Position numbers and translations under genes: made by a program. Positions 14,766 through 22,621 of a stretch of 29,773 bases of DNA are shown here, one piece after another. Under the pieces are notes generated by a model, which saw nothing but the letters and a program-made list of their open reading frames with translations, did not search any database and had not been told where the DNA came from. The stretch's first letter is position 1; the number at the start of each line of letters is the position of its first letter. This DNA comes from Bacteroidales bacterium (GTDB lineage Bacteria > Bacteroidota > Bacteroidia > Bacteroidales > UBA3663), in the NCBI GenBank assembly GCA_004557315.1, contig SFEH01000012.1:1-29773 (forward strand), written 5' to 3'.

Positions 14766-16258
14766 TAATATGAACGCGCAAAGAGTACACGGCGGGCACT
14801 TGGCTTGCCTGTCACAAGATCGACACCCGGTTCAAGATCCGATGGGTCTTGAGCCTCGAACGGAATACAACGGATAGTAGCCTTGGTCTCTGCCTTGATA
14901 TACTCCTCTGTCTCGGTTGTACCATCCCAGTGGCAGAGCAGGAAGCCTCCTTTCTCGATCTCTTCCTTGAACTGCTCCCAAGTATCGACACGGCGGATAT
15001 AACCATCTCGCATCTTGCGAGCCTTCTCGAAGATATTGTCCTGAATGGCATCAAGGAGCTTCTCGACATATTCGACAATGCCTTCCTGCGATACTGTCTC
15101 CTTCTCGAGAGTGTCGCGACGCATCACTTCGACTGTGCCATTCTCAAGGTCGCGTCCACCAAGAGCGAGACGCACAGGAATACCCTTGAGCTCATATTCA
15201 GAGAACTTGAATCCAGGACGCTTGTTGTCGGCATTGTCATACTTGACAGAGATACCCTTTGCACGGAGAGCTTCGATCCATGGCTGAACGGCAGCATTGA
15301 GTCGCTCAAGCTCTTCTGCCTTCTTGAAGATAGGCACGATGACCACCTGGATAGGTGCGAGTTTTGGAGGAAGCACTAGACCATTGTCATCAGAGTGAGT
15401 CATGATGAGCGCACCCATGAGACGGGTAGAAACTCCCCATGATGTTGCCCAAACATATTCCTGCTTGTTCTCCTTGTTGATATACTTGACGTCGAAAGCC
15501 TTGGCGAAGTTCTGGCCGAGGAAGTGAGAAGTACCAGCCTGAAGAGCCTTGCCGTCCTGCATCATTGCCTCGATGGTGAAAGTGTCGAGAGCACCAGCGA
15601 AACGCTCGTTAGGGCTCTTTGGACCCTTGATGACAGGCACAGCCATCCACTTCTCTGCGAAGTCTCCATAGACGTTGATCATCTCCATTGCCTTGGCTGC
15701 AGCTTCTTCCTGTGTGGCATGGGCAGTGTGGCCTTCCTGCCAGAGGAACTCAGATGTGCGGAGGAACATACGTGTACGCATCTCCCAACGCATTACGTTG
15801 CACCACTGATTGCAAAGAATCGGGAGGTCGCGCCATGAGTTGATCCAGTTCTTGTAGGTGCTCCAGATAATGGTCTCGGAAGTAGGACGCACGATGAGCT
15901 CCTCTTCAAGACGAGCCTCAGGATCGACCACCACGCCCGAACCGTTAGGGTCGTTCATCAAGCGGTAGTGAGTCACTACGGCACATTCCTTTGCAAAACC
16001 CTCGACATGTTCAGCCTCACGGCAGAGGTAAGACTTTGGGATAAGCAATGGGAAGTAGGCATTCTGCACACCAGTCTGCTTGAACATTCCGTCAAGCACG
16101 CTCTGCATCTTTTCCCAGATAGCATAGCCGTAAGGCTTGATCACCATACAGCCACGCACAGCCGACTGCTCTGCGAGATCGGCCTTTACAACCAAGTCGT
16201 TATACCATTGAGAGTAGTTCTCGGCACGGCTGGTCATTTCTTTCAATTCTTTTGCCAT
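14765..16258 (-). CDS. proS: Prolyl-tRNA synthetase, archaeal/eukaryote-like type
   Basis: 497 residues, the length of the short ProRS type 3 found in Bacteroidetes, without the editing insertion of E. coli ProRS. Class II motifs are seen: motif 2 region VRPTSETIIWSTYKNWINSWRDLP...NQWCNVMRWEMRTRMFLRTSEFLWQEGHTAH, motif 3 region WATSWGVSTRLMGALIMTHSDDNGLVLPPKLAP. The anticodon-binding domain follows (PIQVVIVPIFKKAEEL) and the chain ends in ARSY, the conserved C-terminal tyrosine of this type. It charges tRNA-Pro in the cytoplasm and is essential. It lies third in a same-strand run after an acidic small protein and an OmpA-like protein, and overlaps pnuC downstream. Confidence 0.97.
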   Translation of the reverse strand: MAKELKEMTSRAENYSQWYNDLVVKADLAEQSAVRGCMVIKPYGYAIWEKMQSVLDGMFKQTGVQNAYFPLLIPKSYLCREAEHVEGFAKECAVVTHYRLMNDPNGSGVVVDPEARLEEELIVRPTSETIIWSTYKNWINSWRDLPILCNQWCNVMRWEMRTRMFLRTSEFLWQEGHTAHATQEEAAAKAMEMINVYGDFAEKWMAVPVIKGPKSPNERFAGALDTFTIEAMMQDGKALQAGTSHFLGQNFAKAFDVKYINKENKQEYVWATSWGVSTRLMGALIMTHSDDNGLVLPPKLAPIQVVIVPIFKKAEELERLNAAVQPWIEALRAKGISVKYDNADNKRPGFKFSEYELKGIPVRLALGGRDLENGTVEVMRRDTLEKETVSQEGIVEYVEKLLDAIQDNIFEKARKMRDGYIRRVDTWEQFKEEIEKGGFLLCHWDGTTETEEYIKAETKATIRCIPFEAQDPSDLEPGVDLVTGKPSARRVLFARSY

Positions 16259-16306
16259 ATTCTTTTTTTATTGTTTCTTCAAAATCCAATGATGCTGATT
16301 GTCTGA

Positions 16307-16936
16307 TCACAGCTGCCCCTTCTTCGCCAACTTCAGCATCTTCTTGTTCGGCACAAAATAGATGGTGACACGGCGGTTGAGCTCGCGGTTCTTGACATTC
16401 TCGTTGGCGGTCTTCGATATCTTGTTCGAAAGACCGTAATAAGAGATATTGGTGGGTTCGACATTCTGCTTCAGCAGCCAATTGCTGATTGCCTTGGCAC
16501 GCTGGTTGGTGAAGTCACTGAGGTATCGCTCCGAACCATTGTTGTCGGCATGGCAAGCCACGATGCACGAAGCAATGGCCTTGTCCTTGGCAACAAATTG
16601 GAGCAGCGGTCTCAATACGGCATCAGCTTGTGGCGACAATGTGGCCTCATCGGGCATGAACAGCACTCGGGCAGGTATAGTGACCTTGAGCACTGCCTCG
16701 GCTACTCCACAGAGCACGAACTCACAGTTGCGGTTCTTGAGCTTGTTGCATTCTCTCACCCAGTACGCGCGTATGTTCTTCATGGTCTCATAGTCACCAT
16801 TGACATGAGCCGAAGCCCCATAGAGATTCTGCTCATATTCCGACATACGCTCATAATTCTGCGCTCCTACTGTCACTACCGACAGCAGGAGGGCACAACC
16901 TGTTACAAACAAATATTTCGCCAATGACATGTTCAT
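16307..16936 (-). CDS. OmpA C-terminal domain protein, exported
   Basis: 209 residues with a signal peptide (residues 1-25, ending VTVGAQ). Residues about 85-200 form an OmpA-like peptidoglycan-binding domain: IPARVLFMPDEATLSPQADAVLRPLLQFV, then the DFTNQRAKAISNWLLKQNVEPTNISYYGLSN helix-strand unit and the NRELNRRVTIYFVP ending. The Asp and Arg of the diaminopimelate site have plausible equivalents. No N-terminal barrel is present, so it is a small periplasmic or outer-membrane-associated anchor protein. The start could also be the ATG two codons later. It is 9 bases from the preceding small gene and 48 from proS. Confidence 0.85.
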   Translation of the reverse strand: MNMSLAKYLFVTGCALLLSVVTVGAQNYERMSEYEQNLYGASAHVNGDYETMKNIRAYWVRECNKLKNRNCEFVLCGVAEAVLKVTIPARVLFMPDEATLSPQADAVLRPLLQFVAKDKAIASCIVACHADNNGSERYLSDFTNQRAKAISNWLLKQNVEPTNISYYGLSNKISKTANENVKNRELNRRVTIYFVPNKKMLKLAKKGQL

Positions 16937-16945
16937 CAGGAATCC

Positions 16946-17248
16946 TTATGCTAAAGACTCCTCATAGTCCATTTCACATTCGATGACCCAGCGCACGAGT
17001 TCGGGGTCGAACTTGAATCCGTCGCGCTTTGAGTTCTTGATCACATACTCCGTGAGTTCCTCCATGTCAATATCAACTTCCTCTTCTTCCTCGAGCAAGC
17101 CGTTTGACTCATAATAGTCGAAAATCACATCAGAAATGTATAGAACCTCGTCGTCGGTAAATTTTTCCTTTGCATCGATAGGAAGATGCTCCTGAATGTA
17201 CTTGACTGCCTCTGCATCGTCAAAGATGCCGTCTTCAATTTCTGCCAT
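16946..17248 (-). CDS. Small acidic conserved-type hypothetical protein
   Basis: 100 residues, strongly acidic (LLEEEEEVDIDMEELTEYV), cytoplasmic, with no signal peptide or membrane segment. The pattern of helices and the tail FDPELVRWVIECEMDYEESLA suggest a compact helical protein. I do not recognise a named domain. It is the first gene of the probable operon acidic protein, OmpA-like, proS, pnuC, and has a good promoter 50 bases upstream. A well-placed ATG and tight spacing to the next gene (9 bases) support it as real. Confidence 0.8.
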   Translation of the reverse strand: MAEIEDGIFDDAEAVKYIQEHLPIDAKEKFTDDEVLYISDVIFDYYESNGLLEEEEEVDIDMEELTEYVIKNSKRDGFKFDPELVRWVIECEMDYEESLA

Positions 17249-17252
17249 AATA

Positions 17253-17270
17253 TTAATTTCTTGAAATTAA
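17253..17270. promoter_or_regulatory. 8-base palindrome in the leader of the proS operon
   Basis: TTAATTTC-TT-GAAATTAA lies 4 bases before the start codon at 17248, between it and the promoter. It could be a compact operator or an RNA hairpin masking the translation start. Confidence 0.4.
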
Positions 17271-17298
17271 CCTTTCTATGTTTCGAATAATTTGGGTG

Positions 17299-17329
17299 CA
17301 AAGATAAGCAAAAACAACGTATCTTCAAA
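17299..17329 (-). promoter_or_regulatory. Bacteroidetes promoter of the acidic protein-ompA-proS-pnuC operon
   Basis: On the minus strand TTTG (plus 17326-17329), a 19-base spacer and TATCTTTG (plus 17299-17306) match the consensus closely. The leader would be about 45 bases. Confidence 0.7.
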
Positions 17330-17359
17330 GGTTTTATACAATAAAACAGACGAAACGTG

Positions 17360-18385
17360 TCAAATCTTCGCACTTTTTTTGATTTCCTCAATCGCGTTGC
17401 TTGTCGCTTTCTCCAATTGCCTTACTCCATTGCGGATATTATTCCAGATGCTGAAATGTATCTCCTCGATGGCATACTGGATAGGCTCAAGCAGGTTGCT
17501 CATCTGTTCGGCTGGTGTCAGCACATAGAGTCCTGCCTTGTGAATCCTGATGTTGAGCGGTCCGTTGAGACGTATCGGCTCGCCATCGACATGCACTATC
17601 GTATCAGGCTTTGGCAACACTATCCTGATGTTCTCCGAGCGGAAGGTCGAGACATGCGGATTGTCGTCGAGGTGTCCTGAAAAGAGCTGCATCGTCATGT
17701 GAGGAGCTTCGACAAGCGGAAATGGCTTAACTATCGTGATGTCGAGCAGACCATCGGTCATGCTGGCACGCGGAGCAATATAGGCATTGTTGCCCCATTG
17801 AGCTGCATTGCCAATGGCTATCAGGAAGGCTTTCTCCTTGATGTTGCCATCGTCGGTATAGATGTCGTAGGTCATCGGGTCATACTTGGCAAAGACCTCG
17901 ATGGCACTGCGCGCATAGTTGATCGGCCCTCTGCCCTTCTTCTCAGCAAACTCCTGACTCACCATCGCGTCAAAACCGATGCCTGCCGTACAGAAGAAGA
18001 TGTGTCCGTTGACATCACCGAAATCAATCATCTCGCGGTGTCCGACCCGCACAACCTCGAGCGCACGCGACAACTCAAGCGGAATCTGAATGTGACGCGC
18101 CAATCCATTGCCCGAACCCATAGGGACAATACCGAGAGCCGTTGACGAACCGATGAGCGACTTGGCTGTCTCGTTGATGGTGCCGTCGCCTCCAATTGCA
18201 ACCACCGAATCATCGCCGTTGCGAACAGCCTCCTTGGCAATCTCCGAAGCATGACCGGCATATTCGGTGAAGCGGATATCTACATCGAAAACATCGGAAG
18301 GCAGCACCTCACGAACAATATCAGGAATGACATGTTTCGGACGCACTCCTGCTATAGGATTGATTATGACTGTCACTCTTCTCAT
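17360..18385 (-). CDS. Diacylglycerol kinase family lipid kinase (YegS/DagK-like)
   Basis: 341 residues from the ATG at 18383-18385; two non-ATG codons before it are in frame but unnecessary. The catalytic domain begins RRVTVIINPIAG, followed by the nucleotide-binding GGDGTINE at about residues 65-72 and PMGSGNGLARHI near 90-100. The second domain is the beta-sandwich typical of the family, with VDGEPIRLNGPLNIRIHKAGLYVLTP. Such kinases phosphorylate diacylglycerol, sphingoid bases or related lipids at the inner membrane; many Bacteroidetes make sphingolipids, so a sphingosine-like substrate is possible but not shown. A C-terminal extension of about 45 residues (SNLLEPIQYAIEEIHFSIWNN...) is amphipathic and could touch the membrane. 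A small membrane protein gene lies about 20 bases upstream. Confidence 0.92.
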   Translation of the reverse strand: MRRVTVIINPIAGVRPKHVIPDIVREVLPSDVFDVDIRFTEYAGHASEIAKEAVRNGDDSVVAIGGDGTINETAKSLIGSSTALGIVPMGSGNGLARHIQIPLELSRALEVVRVGHREMIDFGDVNGHIFFCTAGIGFDAMVSQEFAEKKGRGPINYARSAIEVFAKYDPMTYDIYTDDGNIKEKAFLIAIGNAAQWGNNAYIAPRASMTDGLLDITIVKPFPLVEAPHMTMQLFSGHLDDNPHVSTFRSENIRIVLPKPDTIVHVDGEPIRLNGPLNIRIHKAGLYVLTPAEQMSNLLEPIQYAIEEIHFSIWNNIRNGVRQLEKATSNAIEEIKKSAKI

Positions 18386-18405
18386 CACCAATTGCGCTTA
18401 CAGCT

Positions 18406-18588
18406 TTACAATATGAACTTCATGAAGAATCGGATGACCGAAGTGCCGATTGCACCGCAGCCACACCAAATCCAATAGTTGTCAGGCAAACCCTTGTAAT
18501 ATGAAAGGGCGAAACAGATGCCAGTGGCAATCACGAAAATGTAGAATATCACGCGAAGTGCCTTGAAAACAAATACCAATGGATCCAT
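18406..18588 (-). CDS. Small two-helix membrane protein
   Basis: 60 residues with two hydrophobic segments (about 5-27 and 37-57) separated by a short loop YYKGLPDNYW. No named family recognised. The gene has an ATG start, lies about 20 bases before the lipid kinase gene on the same strand, and its composition is that of a real membrane protein. It may be an accessory of the kinase. Confidence 0.65.
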   Translation of the reverse strand: MDPLVFVFKALRVIFYIFVIATGICFALSYYKGLPDNYWIWCGCGAIGTSVIRFFMKFIL

Positions 18589-18629
18589 AATCTACTTATT
18601 TGTTTGTGGATGTTTAATGCCGTCTCTTT

Positions 18630-18708
18630 GGGAAGTTAAAGGAGATAAAGGAGATAAAGGAGATAAAGAAGTTAAAGACAATAGAAGTATTGTCGTTCCT
18701 TTAACTTC
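18630..18708. repeat. Iteron inverted repeat D with core GACAAT-N6-ATTGTC
   Basis: The left arm is five 9-base units (GAAGTTAAA, GGAGATAAA three times, GAAGTTAAA; 18632-18676). The core hairpin GACAAT-AGAAGT-ATTGTC is at 18677-18694, and the right arm CCTTTAACTTC at 18698-18708 complements the outermost left unit (18632-18642). The same unit types and the same core stem occur in element A. It fills the gap between the M23 peptidase and the small membrane protein, both transcribed on the minus strand. Confidence 0.8.
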
Positions 18709-18735
18709 ATAATTTCTTTTATCTTCCCAAAACGA

Positions 18736-19650
18736 CTACTTATACCTGATTCTCTGTCCGAGCCTCAAGATTGAACTTGCCTTGATGCCGTTGAGCTTGC
18801 ACAAGCGCGACACTGACGTGCCGTAGCGGCGGGCAATGGCGCCCAGGGTATCGCCTTGCTTAACCTTATGATAAGCTGCCACTCCATCGCCCGACGAATT
18901 GCCCGACGAGACGCTCTTGGCTTTCTTGTGGACAAAGTGATAGACATTGCTCTTTGGCTTGAATGTCTCGAAATCAATCAGTGTGGCAGGATCAAGGTCG
19001 ATGCCCATGAAGCGGGTCTCGAAATGCAGATGCGAGCCAGTCGAACGTCCGGTGTTGCCTCCGAGTCCGATCGGCTGACCTGCCTTGACATACTCATCCT
19101 TATCGACGATGAACTTCGAGAGATGTCCATAGACAGTCTCAAGTCCGTTGGGGTGACGGATCACATAATAATAGCCATAGCCACGGCGGTTGAACTTCTT
19201 GATGCGCACCTGACCATCGAAGGCAGCACGCACGGTGTCGCCCACATAGAGCTTGAGGTCGATGCCTCGATGCATGCGACGACGACGCCAGCCGTACTTC
19301 GAAGTGATACGTCCGACGGTAGGGGCAACGAAGGTCGAGATGTCGATATCCTGCTCATCCGGAATCTTGATATTGGTCTTTCCCAGCAAAGGATTGACAG
19401 AATTATCGTCCCACGAACCATAAAGGTCGAGAGCAGGGAACAGATCGAACACATCCTCGTCTGTTTCTGATATCAATGAGTCAATAAGGGCGCGGAACGA
19501 CTGAACCTCGTCCTGATGCGCTTGCAACTCTTTATGTAAATCTCGGTGAATTTGAGGCACATCCTGCGCCTTGGCCGACGCCACTCCCATCATCAGAAGT
19601 ATAGTTGCCATAGCCACAGAAAGGATACCTTTATTACCGTATATATTCAT
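18736..19650 (-). CDS. M23 peptidase with C-terminal LysM domain
   Basis: 304 residues. A signal peptide (to about AKAQ, residue 29) sends it to the periplasm. Residues 110-215 are an M23 (LytM) metallopeptidase: HxxxD at H127 and D131, then H176 in VYGHLSKF and the HxH pair H207 and H209 in TGSHLHFE, so all zinc and catalytic residues are present. Residues about 260-304 form a LysM peptidoglycan-binding repeat (KVKQGDTLGAIARRYGTSVSRLCKLNGI...LRLGQRIRYK). It should cleave cell-wall cross-links as an endopeptidase. It has its own promoter and is divergent from the TSCPD gene. Confidence 0.93.
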   Translation of the reverse strand: MNIYGNKGILSVAMATILLMMGVASAKAQDVPQIHRDLHKELQAHQDEVQSFRALIDSLISETDEDVFDLFPALDLYGSWDDNSVNPLLGKTNIKIPDEQDIDISTFVAPTVGRITSKYGWRRRRMHRGIDLKLYVGDTVRAAFDGQVRIKKFNRRGYGYYYVIRHPNGLETVYGHLSKFIVDKDEYVKAGQPIGLGGNTGRSTGSHLHFETRFMGIDLDPATLIDFETFKPKSNVYHFVHKKAKSVSSGNSSGDGVAAYHKVKQGDTLGAIARRYGTSVSRLCKLNGIKASSILRLGQRIRYK

Positions 19651-19682
19651 CTGGTCAAGTGTTTTCTAATTAAAAAATCGTG

Positions 19683-19712
19683 CAAATATAATAAAAAAAG
19701 CTGAAACAACAA
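19683..19712 (-). promoter_or_regulatory. Predicted promoter of the M23 peptidase
   Basis: TATATTTG on the minus strand (plus 19683-19690) lies about 33 bases before the start codon. A TTG (plus 19710-19712) is 19 bases upstream. It is back-to-back with the TSCPD promoter. Confidence 0.5.
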
Positions 19713-19733
19713 CAATCTTTAATATTTTTTGAA

Positions 19734-19741
19734 TATCTTTG
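19734..19741 (+). promoter_or_regulatory. -7 box TATCTTTG of the TSCPD gene
   Basis: TATCTTTGC lies about 63 bases before the ATG at 19804. No clear TTTG box was seen at the expected upstream distance. Confidence 0.5.
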
Positions 19742-19803
19742 CACTTGTTTTACAATCAAAACAACGTCTTAAGCGTAAAAACTGAACCAAATTATTTAAA
19801 TAA

Positions 19804-20058
19804 ATGAAAGAAATCAACTATCAGACTTCAGGCACATGCTCGCGCCTCATCCATGTCGAACTCGATGACAACAACGTCATTCAGAGCTGCTATTTCATTG
19901 GTGGCTGCAACGGCAATCTCCAGGGTATCTCCAAACTCATCATCGGTCATAAAGCCGAGGACATCATCGACCGTGTCAAGGGCATCAGCTGCAACGGTCG
20001 CCCTACCTCTTGCCCTGACCAGCTCAGCAAGGCGCTCGAGGAAGCTATCAAGGCTTGA
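19804..20058 (+). CDS. TSCPD domain protein (TIGR03905-type)
   Basis: 84 residues. The defining T-S-C-P-D motif is at 68-72. Five cysteines (12, 29, 35, 63 and 70) sit in GTCSR, QSCYF, GGCNGN, ISCNG and TSCPD and probably bind metal. The same fold forms the C-terminal part of some vitamin B12-dependent ribonucleotide reductases. Stand-alone copies are widespread in anaerobes and of unknown function. The single-gene unit has its own -7 box and a strong terminator after the stop. Confidence 0.9.
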   Translation: MKEINYQTSGTCSRLIHVELDDNNVIQSCYFIGGCNGNLQGISKLIIGHKAEDIIDRVKGISCNGRPTSCPDQLSKALEEAIKA

Positions 20059-20091
20059 CGGCTTGCCCATTGCAGGAAAGAGTGAATTGAA

Positions 20092-20145
20092 AAAAGAGAA
20101 AGAAAAGCGGTTTCAGACTTCTGAAGTTTCTTTTCTTTCTCTTTT
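20092..20145. terminator. Long bidirectional hairpin between TSCPD and EF-G paralogue genes
   Basis: A perfect 16-base stem pairs 20092-20107 (AAAAGAGAAAGAAAAG) with 20130-20145. Its 22-base loop holds a second hairpin TTCAG/CTGAA (20112-20116 with 20121-20125). The purine arm makes a T-rich tail in both directions, so it can terminate both convergent genes. Confidence 0.75.
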
Positions 20146-20203
20146 ATTATCGTCTCATGTTTCGCGAATCAGCTTATCGCGAACAGTGAATCATCAAAGA
20201 AGA

Positions 20204-22357
20204 TTATTCTTCTGCCTCCTTAGCATGCTCAGCAATGAGTGCCTGCTGAACATCGGCTGGAGTAAGCTCGTAGCTTGAGAACTTCATTGTGAACGAAGCA
20301 GCACCTGCTGTGAGCGAACGGAGTGTAGTAGCATAGTTAGAGAGCTCCTTGAGAGGCACCTTTGCGCTGAGCTTCTGGTAGCCGTTCTCTGCATCCATAC
20401 CCATGATCATGCCACGGTGGTTCTGGAGATCGCTCATCACGTCACCCATGTTGGCATCTGGCACGAAGACCTCAACATCGTAGATAGGCTCAAGAACCTT
20501 AGGACCAGCATTGCGGAATGCTTCGTTGAATGCCTGACGAGCTGCAAGCATGAACGCCATTTCGTTAGAGTCAACCGGGTGCATCTTACCATCATATACT
20601 ACTACGCGCACGTCACGAGCATAAGAGCCTGTGAGCGGACCCTGCTCGAGACACTGCTGGATACCCTTGAGGATAGCAGGCATGAAGCGGTTGTCGATCA
20701 CACCACCGACGATAGAGTTGATGAAGACGAGCTTGCCACCCCATGGGAGGTCGATCTCTTCCTTGCCCTTCATTGTCACGCGGTATTCCTTGCCAGCGAT
20801 GTTATAGACGGTTGGGTCTTCCATACCATCCTGATATGGCTCGACGATGAGGTGAACCTCACCGAACTGACCAGCACCACCCGACTGCTTCTTGTGACGA
20901 TAGTCGGCACGAGCGATCTTGGTGATTGTCTCGCGATAAGGGATGCGCTGTGGAGCGAACTCAACGTTGAGCTTGTCGAGGTTCTCAAGACGCCACTTGA
21001 GAGTGCGGAGGTGGAACTCACCCTGACCGTGAACGAGCACCTGACGCAATTCCTTCGACTGCTCTACCACCCATGTCGGATCCTCAAGACGCATGCGAGT
21101 GAGAGCCTGCATCATCTTCTCGGTATCAGCTGGGTTGACGGCACGGATGGCACGTGTGAACTTTGCAGGAGGATACTTGATGAAGTTGAACTTGTGGTCG
21201 AGTTCCTTTGCATTGAGCGTATTGCCTGTGCGAACGTCCTTCAGCTTGACGCAGCAGCCGATATCGCCAGCCTGAAGCTCTGCAACCTTATCGCGCTGTG
21301 CACCAGAGCATACATAGAGAGCAGAGATATGCTCAACCGAACCACGGTCGGCATTCACGAGGTCGTCGCCTTCCTTGATCGTACCGCTCATCACCTTGAA
21401 GTACTGAACCTGACCGATATGTGGCTCGACACCTGTCTTGAAGAAATATACAGAAGTAGGACCAGCTGGATCTGGAATCACCTCCTCACCGCGTGTGTTG
21501 CGCACGGCTGGCATCTCGTCAACGAAAGGAACGACATTGCCAAGGAACTCCATCAGTCGGCCAACACCCATGTTCTTATATGCGCAGACACAGAATACAG
21601 GGAAAATGCTGCGAGTAGTCATACCCTTGCGGATACCTTCGCGCATCTCGTCCTGTGTGAGCTCTTCTGTCTCGAAGAACTTCTCCATGAGAGTCTCGTC
21701 GTTCTCGGCAGCAGCCTCGATAAGATAGCGCTGCATTTCCTGTGCCTTGATCATCTCGCTTTCAGGAATATCCTCGATAGTAGGCTCGCCGCCGTCAGGA
21801 CCATAGGTCAACTGCTTCATGAGGATGACGTCGATCAGCTGATGGAAGTTGTCGCCTGTCTCAACAGGATACTGCACAGGGATGACCTTATTGCCATAGT
21901 TTGAACGGAGCTGCTCAACGATTCCGTCGAAGTTACATTCAGGGCTGTCAAGCTGGTTAACGAGGAAGATGACAGGCTTGTGGAGCTTTTCAGTATATCT
22001 GAAATGATTCTGTGTTCCCACTTCAGTTCCCACACTACCGTTGATAAGAATCAGAGTAGTGTCAGTAACCGACATTGCTGTGATTGCTGCACCGCAGAAG
22101 TCATCACTGCCTGGGCAGTCGATGATGTTGAGCTTCTTTCCATTCCATTCTGTATGGAATACCGTGCTGAATACCGAGTAGCCATATTCCTGCTCTACTG
22201 GGAAGTAGTCGGAAATAGTGTTGTGCATTGTGATACGGCCACGACGTGCAATCTGACCAGAGTCATAAACCAAGGCTTCAGTAAGTGTGGTCTTACCAGC
22301 CTTGTCATTACCAAGGAGTGCAATGTTCTTGATCTCTTTTGAACTGTAGATTTTCAT
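20204..22357 (-). CDS. Elongation factor G paralogue, probably GTPase-defective (EF-G2-like)
   Basis: 717 residues with the full five-domain EF-G layout (GTP domain, domain II near PTSVYFFKTGVEPHIGQVQYFKVMSG, domain IV with KKQSGGAGQFGEVHLIVEP, domain V with LQNHRGMIMGMDAENG). The G domain departs from true EF-G. G1 reads G16-N-D-K-A-G-K-T-T. The switch 1 ERGITI region reads EYGYSV (57-62). G3 reads DCPGSDDF (80-87), with Ser84 where the catalytic His of DTPGHVDF belongs. G4 is NQLD (134-137). These changes match what I recall of the Bacteroides thetaiotaomicron paralogue EF-G2, reported to support translation without GTP hydrolysis during carbon starvation. Orthology is inferred. The gene is single, with its own -7 box, and is not in the str operon. 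Confidence 0.88.
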   Translation of the reverse strand: MKIYSSKEIKNIALLGNDKAGKTTLTEALVYDSGQIARRGRITMHNTISDYFPVEQEYGYSVFSTVFHTEWNGKKLNIIDCPGSDDFCGAAITAMSVTDTTLILINGSVGTEVGTQNHFRYTEKLHKPVIFLVNQLDSPECNFDGIVEQLRSNYGNKVIPVQYPVETGDNFHQLIDVILMKQLTYGPDGGEPTIEDIPESEMIKAQEMQRYLIEAAAENDETLMEKFFETEELTQDEMREGIRKGMTTRSIFPVFCVCAYKNMGVGRLMEFLGNVVPFVDEMPAVRNTRGEEVIPDPAGPTSVYFFKTGVEPHIGQVQYFKVMSGTIKEGDDLVNADRGSVEHISALYVCSGAQRDKVAELQAGDIGCCVKLKDVRTGNTLNAKELDHKFNFIKYPPAKFTRAIRAVNPADTEKMMQALTRMRLEDPTWVVEQSKELRQVLVHGQGEFHLRTLKWRLENLDKLNVEFAPQRIPYRETITKIARADYRHKKQSGGAGQFGEVHLIVEPYQDGMEDPTVYNIAGKEYRVTMKGKEEIDLPWGGKLVFINSIVGGVIDNRFMPAILKGIQQCLEQGPLTGSYARDVRVVVYDGKMHPVDSNEMAFMLAARQAFNEAFRNAGPKVLEPIYDVEVFVPDANMGDVMSDLQNHRGMIMGMDAENGYQKLSAKVPLKELSNYATTLRSLTAGAASFTMKFSSYELTPADVQQALIAEHAKEAEE

Positions 22358-22400
22358 ATAAGTATGTTTTGGTATTAAAAAATTTAATTGTCACTGATGG

Positions 22401-22408
22401 CAAATATA
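22401..22408 (-). promoter_or_regulatory. -7 box TATATTTG of the EF-G paralogue
   Basis: CAAATATA on the plus strand reads TATATTTG on the minus strand, about 43 bases before the start codon. No TTTG box is seen upstream, which would fit dependence on an activator. Confidence 0.45.
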
Positions 22409-22513
22409 TGGAGTTTTTTTTATAAATAATGTTCTTTGCCACAATAAAACGTCATTTTTATGTTGTAAAGCATATTTTTGGCCAAAAATCTTGGGTCAAT
22501 ACATTTATTCAAT

Positions 22514-22521
22514 TACCTTTG
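22514..22521 (+). promoter_or_regulatory. -7 box TACCTTTG of the HerA-like/A2M unit
   Basis: TACCTTTG is preceded by CTTGG (about 22490-22494) with roughly 20 bases between. The leader to the ATG at 22622 would be near 95 bases and includes a 12-base A run around 22562-22572. Confidence 0.45.
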
Positions 22522-22621
22522 CGAGTGAAATCGGCAGTTCTGTCTTGATGCCGATTTCCACAAAAAAAAAAATCTTCCGTTGACCACAACACACTCATGC
22601 AACCATCAAATATTATATATA

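Noticed and set aside
20417..21904. 495-codon open frame on the plus strand
   Set aside because: It lies entirely antisense to the EF-G paralogue, whose translation is clearly a real protein. The antisense product has no recognisable domain and its openness follows from the codon bias of the sense gene.
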